Source: Pegoplata infirma
Lineage: Eukaryota > Arthropoda > Insecta > Diptera > Anthomyiidae
Reading direction: 5' to 3'
Assembly: GCA_963921195.1 (NCBI GenBank)
Contig: OY992537.1
Location: 32,595,911-32,659,910, forward strand
DNA length: 64,000 nucleotides
Of the stretch, positions 57,355 through 64,000 are shown one piece after another. The notes beneath the pieces are model-generated. The model worked only from the letters and a program-made list of their open reading frames with translations. It ran no database searches and was not told the origin of the DNA. Each line of letters begins with the position of its first letter. Positions within the stretch are counted from its first letter, which is position 1. A program made the position numbers and the translations under genes.

Positions 57355-57617
57355 TAACCCAGGCAAAAAAATAAAAAAATAAACGAACATACTTAGAGGT
57401 CGCGTATCATTATATTAAAGGTTTTTGACCTCCTGAATTCTAATTTGACATTGAAATTGCGCTATCTTATTAAGTTTTTGATATATCAATTTATGTTAAA
57501 TATCTCAAAAACCTGACGAGATAGAGCAATTTAAAGGCCAGATTCGGATTCAGCGCGCCAAAAACCTTTAAAAATATTTTACATGACCATTTCTGATAAA
57601 TTTATTTGCCTGGGTTA
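57355..57617. mobile_element. 259-bp MITE, ACCCAGGCAAA ends, TA duplication
   Basis: TA-ACCCAGGCAAA (57357) and inverse TTTGCCTGGGT-TA (to 57615). The middle has 'ctcaaaaacctgacgagat' and 'cagattcggattcagcg', words also found inside the TAA-flanked element at 43485. Confidence 0.8.
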
Positions 57618-57869
57618 ACTGAACGGCGATTTCCTGCAAAATCTTAATTTTCTTTTTTAGAAAAATTATCACAACTCTGTCAATTGTTATCCGATTTCTT
57701 CAGGATTAAGCTTATCGTATTCAGAATCAAATTTTCTTTAAAAATACTTTTATAAATATAAAGGTTGTTAAATGAACTATAGCAGAAAAAAATCGATAAA
57801 CTCGAAAATTTTTCAAAAAATAACCAAAAAATTATATTTTATAGAAAAAATCAATAAATATCTTTCTTA

Positions 57870-58648
57870 TACACTCAAAAAACAAAAACTGTAATGTTTT
57901 AACTTAGTTTATACACATCTGAGGACCCTATTGGGTTCGGACCCGATAGGTCGAGACCCCGATGGGCCTAGACCTAGTTGGGTTCCTTAAAAATCGTCAT
58001 AGTTTTTGATCCAAAATTTGTGTCCGTTTCGCTCTACCTTGCTTAGTTTTTGAGATACGTGATTATAGGGGACCACTGGGGTCTTGAGAATTAAAAAACT
58101 CGATAACTTCAAAAATATTACTCGGAGAGCTTTTGACTATTTTGCGGTCTTGTTCTACGTGTTGAGAGCTACGAAAGCGCTTTTGGACTTTTTGTTGTGT
58201 CGGCAATATTTACCGAGATATGAGCATTTTAACATTTTCGGGAATGCTAACTTTTTTGGATCCAAAGTTAGGGCCCATTAGGGTCCACACATGTGAAGAG
58301 GACCGGCGATACTATGGAGATTCTAAGAACCAAAAATGGCCTCCATTTTGCTCTATCTGGCTTAGTTTCCGAGATAGCGCCATTTTAAATTTTCTGAAAA
58401 TAAAAAAAAATTTACCATTTATTTTGCTAATATTAGCAAAAAATCTTGTAAAAATGTAGTCAACTCAATTTCAAATTTAGCAAAAGAAATTAGTTCAAAG
58501 TTTGTTTAAAATTGCTAATGTGCTAAATGAAGTTTACAAGAATTTTTTGCTAACATGCTAATCTCAACTAAAAATTTGCTAAAAGTTAGCTAACTAGCGT
58601 TAGCAAAAAAAAAATTAGTAAATCTACTAACGTATTTTTTTGAGTGTA
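57870..58648. mobile_element. TA-flanked CACTC MITE, GCTAA arms, unique core
   Basis: TA-CACTCAAAAAACAAAAAC (57872) and inverse TTTTTTTGAGTG-TA (to 58646). The core (57905-58390) is an inverse relative of 38218-38510 and shares 'cgctctaccttgcttagttt' (inverse) with 17515-17990. Right-arm GCTAA words match the 38 kb MITE. Confidence 0.85.
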
Positions 58649-59970
58649 TGTATAGACCAATTCACACACATGGAAAGCCCCATCCTTTATCTATCAAAAA
58701 CAGTTAAAAAACTTAACAGTTAAAACTTAACTAACTAAACGGAAGAGAAGAAGAAATAAATTATTATTAGAAAAATAAATAAATAAAAACCAAAGAAGTG
58801 CAAAAACGATTTGTTTTTAGTTGCTTTATTGATTTTTATGTGGTAATCAAGTTTTCAGTCATTAACAAATGAAATTAAGAACTTTTAATAAACTGCCGGA
58901 AACAGTTATAAAAAGACGCCATCTAGTGGACAGTAAAAAGAAGAAGCATTTGCTGCATCTTTATTATATATGTCTTTGACGAAATCAACAAAATGTTTTT
59001 AATTTGCCTAGATCTACATTTTCACAAATTTTGGTCAATAAATTAGGTAGTGAAAGGGTTAAATCCCATTTTTGAAAATGTTTGTACTCTTCGATTTTTT
59101 TGAAATTTTTTGTGTAAAACTTCTTTTGATTCTTACACATTTTTTTAAATTTGCTCCAACAGCTTTAACTGCCCTAAGAGTGCCCTTAGAGCAATCAAAT
59201 ATATGACCGACCCACAATATTTTTTTAATCCAAACATTTTCTTTGAACACACTTTCCCTCTATCTTTAACTATTAAGGCGGTCCCCATACAATTTTTTTA
59301 TTTTTTGTAAATATGTTTTAGCGGTCCAATGGTGCGTCCGAGAGGGGTCATTAGTGAGACCGACCCCCATTTATTTTCATCCTCCAACATTTTTTTAAAA
59401 CATACCCACGCCATCCACTCGCTAAGTGGGCTTTCATTCAAAATTACATTTTTATAAAATTTGCTCCAACTGTAATTTGTATGGGAGCCTACTTAGTGAG
59501 TGGAGATAGGGCGAAAGTATGTTTAAAAAAATGGTGGAGGTGATTTTAAAATTGGAAAATTACAATAATATTTTTTCAAAAAATTTTAAAAATAGTAATA
59601 ATCGTTATCCCACGATCCTACTGTGCAAAAAATTTGTTGAATCGATAGAAGTTTTACACAAAAAAATTTAAAAAAAAATCAAAGAGTACATACATTTTCA
59701 AAAATGAGATTTAAATTTTAAAACTTAAAAAGCGCATACCAGGGCACTTATAACATTTTTTTTTAAAGTACGTAAAAATATAAAAAAGAAGTTTCAATAA
59801 AGGAACAAACTACCAATTTTTAAAAATTCGATATCATTTGAACGGGTCATCAAAAAAATCTGAAAATTTACCACAAATGAGTTTTCGAAGGGAACTAAAA
59901 ACTGTCAACAAATTGGGAAAATCTAAAAAAAATATTCAAAGGGTCCGATTAGACCTGGAATGCATCATAT

Positions 59971-61009
59971 ATTGATACAAAAATGCAACATTCATACATA
60001 TTTTTCTTCATTTCTATTTATATTGATTTAACAGTTTATTACAGGTAACATGTTGCTACATATTTTCACATTTTCAGGAAGAAAAAAAAAACTTTTTCGA
60101 TAAGGATATTAAGTGAAGTTGCGAAAAAATAGAGCAAAAATGCAATTGCTACACCTACTTTGAGAAAGTGTTTACACTGACCATATACTTACTTTTGTTG
60201 AAAATTTTAAAAACAATTTGGAAGTAAACAGAAGGCATTAAAAATTAAGCAAACTTTTAAAAGTATTGATTAAAAAAATATTCTATTTAGCATCAGCAAA
60301 AATAAATAAGATTAAATTTAAATAATAATTTATTTATAAAAAATTTATTTTGCTAAATTTTAAAAAAATTTACTCAAATAAAAAATATCAATCAAAGCAT
60401 AGTACTCTGTTCGATTTCCCGGGAAAATCTGTCAAGTTCTAGAAAAAAAAATAATTTTTGGCAACGCGAGGATTTAAGTATACAAACATTGTTAAAAAAC
60501 GACTTCACACATTTTTATTATACAATACAATTTAAATTGCAGTGAAAAAGTGACATTTCAGTTTTGTTATGATCATTTCTTTCTTATAATTGTCAAAATT
60601 GTTGATTTTTAAATGTTTTATTGCCATTTGAGGCGTTTAAAAATTGAGTGAAATTTCACCGCAAAAAACAGAGTACTTAAACGAAAAAAAAACATATCGT
60701 TTCACTTTAAAACTAAATTTTGTATGGTTGTTTTAACACCCAAATTAAATCTGAAAATATTTTTCTCCAACCAAATTGTATTACCGCCTTTATTGGTTTC
60801 GCAGGATCGCCAATACCATATATGTTTACTTTTAAGATTTCTAAAGATTATGTAAACGCCTGATACAGACAAACGAAAGCTCAAAGACGAGGATGCTAAA
60901 AAAGAGTCTGGTATACAACAAACTGTAATATTAGGGGTATGACTATTTTTTTACAGAATTTTTACTTATCAAAACGTAATACTAAAATGTAATAATAAAT
61001 ACAATTGTA
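59971..61009. other. Spacer, no gene recognised
   Basis: No element or credible ORF recognised. Confidence 0.4.
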
Positions 61010-61340
61010 TTTTAGGGTCATTTTGGAAAAAATGCCTTCTATTTGGTAGACTTGACCAAATTTTATTTATCATTCCATGCAAAACGAATTCAAATATCGG
61101 TTGGGGGCAACATTAATTTAAGCTAGTGTCATATACCCTTAAGTTTATATATTTTCTAAACCAAAAGAGTTGTAAATTTGGTAAATGAGCAAACTCGGAT
61201 CCTTCTGCCTGTGAAAAGAAGGCAAATATAAGATCACCAATAATTAAGTCTGAGAGTTTCGTCTGTCGTTCCATATGTGCAAAGCACACTGTAGTCAAAT
61301 TGTTTTTCTCTATATTATTTTCTGTGTACACACATATAAT
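61010..61340 (+). repeat. mini-me-like type 3 fragment
   Basis: 'tcattccatgcaaaacgaat' with 'caaatatcggttgggggcaa' is the type 3 core reversed, and 'aaaccaaaagagttgta' matches 'agctcttttggttt' in reverse. Confidence 0.55.
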
Positions 61341-61379
61341 CATGAATTGTGAGAGATCATGTGAATATCTGGAGGGTAG

Positions 61380-61803
61380 TTTGTATGAAGACTACAAAAA
61401 GGACTGGTCCGATTTCTTCAAAAATTTGGAATGTGGATTTGTGAATACAAAATATGCTTAGCTGACGATTTTCGAAAGGATACCTGGCGTAATACAGTTA
61501 TAAGAGTCATTTGAGCTAAATTACAAAGGGACGTTTGTGTGGGGGCTAGGTCTAAACATGGATCGATTTTTACAATTTCAATAGGATTCGTCCTTAAGCC
61601 AAAGAGAGCTAAAATTTTACGTAAATCGATTGACACTTGCGAACTGTATCGTGCCCACGACCTTTACATGGACAGATGGACTGCCCGTACAAAAGTGATT
61701 CTGAGTCGATTGGTATACTTAAAAGGGGGTCTAGAACCAATACTTCGGGTTGTTACAAAGATCATCTCATTATACCCTGTACCACAGTGTGGTGTAGGTT
61801 ATA
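61380..61803 (-). repeat. mini-me-like repeat, type 2
   Basis: 'ggggctaggtctaaacatgg', 'gattctgagtcgattggtat', 'gggggtctagaaccaatact' and the end hairpin 'ctgtaccacagtgtggtgta' match 42.7-43.05 kb. Confidence 0.75.
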
Positions 61804-62610
61804 ATGAAGAAAAAAATATTGATGAAAACTAAATTTCATGAGAAAAATTATGAAAAATAATAACATTTTATTCACCATTTCGTGAATTCTTTTATTCACC
61901 ATCTATTATCCAACTTATAAATTCAAGTTGCAAACGCTTTTGAATACAACATTTTTACCAGCTGGTCAATAAAAACTTTATTTTTCATCTACATGTTTTT
62001 TTAATCAAATTTCTTGTTTATCAAAATTTTTTTTTTCTTCAATTTTGTTTTTATCAATATTTTGTAATTTTATGAAAAAAAAAACTTTTCTCATCAATTT
62101 ATTGTATTTTTTATAAAAAACTTGTTTTTTATCACAAAAGATTTTTTTTCGTATATTTTTTTACAATTTTTTTTTATATTCTTTGGTAACATTTTTGAAT
62201 TGTTTTTATGATAAAACAGTTACTTTTTATTGAAAAATCGATTGCATATTATAAAAAAAAATTTAATCAAAATTTTTTTTTCAAAAAAAAAAAATCAATA
62301 AAAAAAAATCGTCAAAAATTTTTTTTAATAAAAAAAATGTTTTTTTCATTTACAAAATTTTTTTTTCATTATTTTTTTTATTAAAAATTGGTTCTTTTTA
62401 TCAAATACTTTTTTCTTAATTTTTTTTTTCACAAAAATTTTTTTCCACCAAATCTGAACTGTTTTGACATTAAAAGTTTCATTTGTTTATCAAAAGTACA
62501 AAATATATTTATTAATTTTCTTAAAAAAAAAGAGGTTAGAAACTTGGATAATACATTATTTTCACCTGCTGGTCATTTTTTCATCAACATTTTTTTTAAT
62601 CAACTTTTTT
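61804..62610. repeat. T-rich degenerate minisatellite and palindrome remnants
   Basis: Contains 'ttcaccatttcgtgaa', 'accagctggtcaataaa' and irregular T-run/ATCAA units resembling the neighbouring module and minisatellite, much more eroded. No gene. Confidence 0.5.
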
Positions 62611-62842
62611 TTAACATGATAATGTTTTTAGGCTGGTGTCTAATTTTAAAAAAGTTGCAGGACGCCACCTCAGTTTGACTATATAAGCTAACGACAACAA
62701 AAAAGAAAATTGGAATTACTGTTTTCGTTTTCTTAAAACCAAAAATTTTACTAACTTGGGTTTGTAACTTGGATAATAATTCACCTCGTGGTGAATAACA
62801 AAAATATTCACCAGCTGGTGAATAAAATGTAACATAATTATT
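62611..62842 (+). repeat. Conserved 230-bp module, copy 2
   Basis: 'ttaacatgataatgttttta', 'gttgcaggacgccacctcag', 'acttgggtttgtaacttgga', then two palindromes (TTCACCTCGTGGTGAA and TTCACCAGCTGGTGAA). Near identical to 50893-51125. Confidence 0.8.
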
Positions 62843-63390
62843 ATTCATCAATATTTTTTTTTTCATCAATATTTTTTTTTCATCAATATTTTTTTTCATC
62901 AATATTTTTTTTTTCATCAATATTTTTTTTTTTCATCAATATTTTTTTTTCATCAAAAAAATTTTTTTTTTTCATCAATATTTTTTTTTTTTCATCAATA
63001 TTTTTTTTCATCAATATTTTTTTTTTCATCAATATTTTTTTTTTTTTATTAATATTTTTTTTTTTTTTCATCAATATTTTTTTTTTCATCAATTTTTTTT
63101 TTTTTTTCATCAATATTTTTTTTTTTTCATCAATATTTTTTTTTTTTTTTTCATCAATATTTTTTTTTCATCAATATTTTTTTTTTCATCAATATTTTTT
63201 TTTTTTCATCATTATTTTTTTTTTCATCAATATTTTTTTTTCATCAATATTTTTTTTTTTTTTCATCAATATTTTTTTTTTTCATCAATATATTTTTTTC
63301 ATCAAAAAATTTTTTTTTCATCAATATTTTTTTTCATAAATTTTTTTTCATTAAATATTTATTTTTATCAATAAAATTTTTTCATTAAAA
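62843..63390. repeat. TTTTTTTCATCAATA minisatellite
   Basis: About 30 tandem units of T(7-14)CATCAATA. More regular than the block at 51126-51640. Lys-rich frames on the minus strand are repeat artefacts. Confidence 0.92.
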
Positions 63391-63700
63391 CCCTTTTCTT
63401 GATCAAACACTTTTAGTTATCGAAAAACATAAACAGATAGATGGATATCACTAATGTTTTAGAAAACTTTACGGATCAATAATATATAAACATAATGGCT
63501 TCCTCGACCGATATTTCAATGCATTTTGCATATAATGACAAATTAATATAGCGTTATTTTTCCTAGAAAAATTTTGCTTTGGAAAGAACACCTACTTGTA
63601 CAGCAAAACATTATCATGATTCAGTGGTTTGGGCACGAGTACAAACTTCGCACACATTTTTTTCTAAGGGTTCAAGTTGAAAAAATGCAGAAGAAAAATT
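63391..63700 (-). repeat. mini-me-like repeat, type 3
   Basis: 'tggcttcctcgaccgatatt', 'agcaaaacattatcatgatt' and 'gggcacgagtacaaacttcg' match 51.83-52.0 and 18.2-18.4 kb. Confidence 0.65.
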
Positions 63701-63718
63701 GAATTTCTAAAAATTATA

Positions 63719-63791
63719 GACATTTCTGGTATTTCCTATACCGGTTTCAAACACCCCAGTTAGTGTCATCATCAGTAGGATTTTAAATGTC
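63719..63791 (-). ncRNA. Hammerhead-ribozyme-like fold, probably degenerate
   Basis: On the minus strand: stem I GACATTT/AAATGTC (63785-63791 with 63719-63725), core CTGATGA (63769-63775), stem II GACAC/GTGTT, core GAAA (63745-63748), stem III GGTAT/ATACC with a short loop. The order fits a type I hammerhead with a short stem III, as found in Penelope-like elements. The base preceding stem I does not give a normal NUH cleavage triplet (reads CAG) and there is a mismatch at the base of stem II, so activity is doubtful. Confidence 0.5.
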
Positions 63792-64000
63792 GGTTTGTCT
63801 TGTTAATGAAGACTGTTTTTTATATATGTGAATATTTATAGTTTCTACAGAATAAATTTTGACAGTTTTCAACACTACAATTCTATTTCTAGCAATCTCA
63901 ACCTCACCTCATTCTTTCTTTCAACTTTTTTGTCTCATCAAAAAAAAATTTTTTTGTTTATCAGATTTTTTACAACAAAATTTTTATTAATTTTGGTTTA

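Larger units (their letters stand above)
56900..58735. mobile_element. Inner foldback, arms split by two MITEs
   Basis: Left arm about 57030-57354 ('gtgtgtgaattggtctatac', 'gttgtgataatttttctaaa') mirrors 57620-57869 plus 58649-58730 ('gtatagaccaattcacacac', 'aaaaattatcacaactctgt'). The right arm is cut by the MITE at 57872-58646 and the loop holds the MITE at 57357-57615. True termini are uncertain. Confidence 0.75.
56252..59970. mobile_element. 3.7 kb foldback element, GGGGCATTCC ends, ATAT duplication
   Basis: GGGGCATTCCATGTC (56256) and inverse GGAATGCATC (to 59966) with ATAT on both sides (56252-56255, 59967-59970). Outer arms (about 56256-56590 and 59640-59966) mirror each other ('tcggacac', 'gcacccttcgaaaactcctt', 'ttggtagtttgttccttta' and inverses). 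The inner block 59.05-59.55 kb matches 850-1610. Three other elements are nested inside. No ORF of note. Confidence 0.85.

Noticed and set aside
62883..63113. Lys/Ile-rich frame on the minus strand
   Set aside because: Translation of the T-run/CATCAATA minisatellite.

Overview
The window looks like a transposon-packed, gene-free stretch of a fly genome, most likely a calyptrate or related dipteran. It is very AT-rich, and no host gene with exon structure or a credible full-length ORF is visible on either strand. The dipteran call is inferred from many copies of mini-me/INE-1-like repeats: a flanking 'ataccctcca' end hairpin, a conserved 'tatggggtcctagacca' core and a (GTCY)n array, an arrangement described in dipterans. 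The only protein-like sequences are pieces of non-LTR retrotransposons: a split reverse transcriptase (3.1-6.6 kb, minus), a C-terminal ORF2 tail (27.6 kb, minus) and a PHD-finger ORF1 (32.6-33.2 kb, minus).

Layout. 0-6.6 kb: a mini-me piece cut by a large foldback element, then a 5'-truncated LINE split by a 2.1 kb foldback. 6.7-20 kb: three TA-flanked MITEs with palindromic inner repeats (7.1-8.3, 8.8-9.6, 12.1-13.9 kb), a 35-bp palindromic minisatellite (14.2-15.1 kb), a related MITE (17.1-18.2 kb) and a near-complete mini-me (18.4-19.3 kb). 20-30.5 kb: a hAT-like element split by a small MITE and a Helitron-like tandem-repeat element, then dispersed repeats, a mini-me holding a LINE tail, and a foldback hairpin. 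30.9-34 kb: a 3.1 kb foldback containing a hAT-like arm, which holds an ORF1-only LINE, which holds a perfect hairpin. 34-41 kb: a tRNA-derived SINE and several TIR elements. 41-50 kb: a second mini-me subtype, a TAA-flanked element, an 8-bp-TSD hAT element holding a mini-me, and a three-level nest at 47.7-49.8 kb. 50-56 kb: a conserved 230-bp module plus TTTTTTCATCAA minisatellite, a second SINE copy whose tail runs into 143 perfect ATT units, and a MITE interrupted by a TTA-flanked element and tRNA-like sequences. 56.3-60 kb: a 3.7 kb foldback holding a second foldback with two more MITEs inside. 61-64 kb: mini-me types, a second copy of the module plus minisatellite, and a hammerhead-ribozyme-like fold.

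Three patterns tie the window together. (1) A set of MITEs with TA target duplications and termini CACTC/CACCG followed by an A-run share ends, but each fills its arms with a different short palindromic unit; three share a unique core. (2) A set of long foldback elements begins GGG-N(2-3)-TTCCATG and has 4-bp A/T target duplications; one insertion into a reverse-transcriptase reading frame lets the empty site be reconstructed. (3) A short phrase around 'ctcgaaaacctgatgtgatg' recurs inside elements with unrelated ends. Target duplications, arm pairings and nesting were read by eye; family names beyond the visible signatures are inference.
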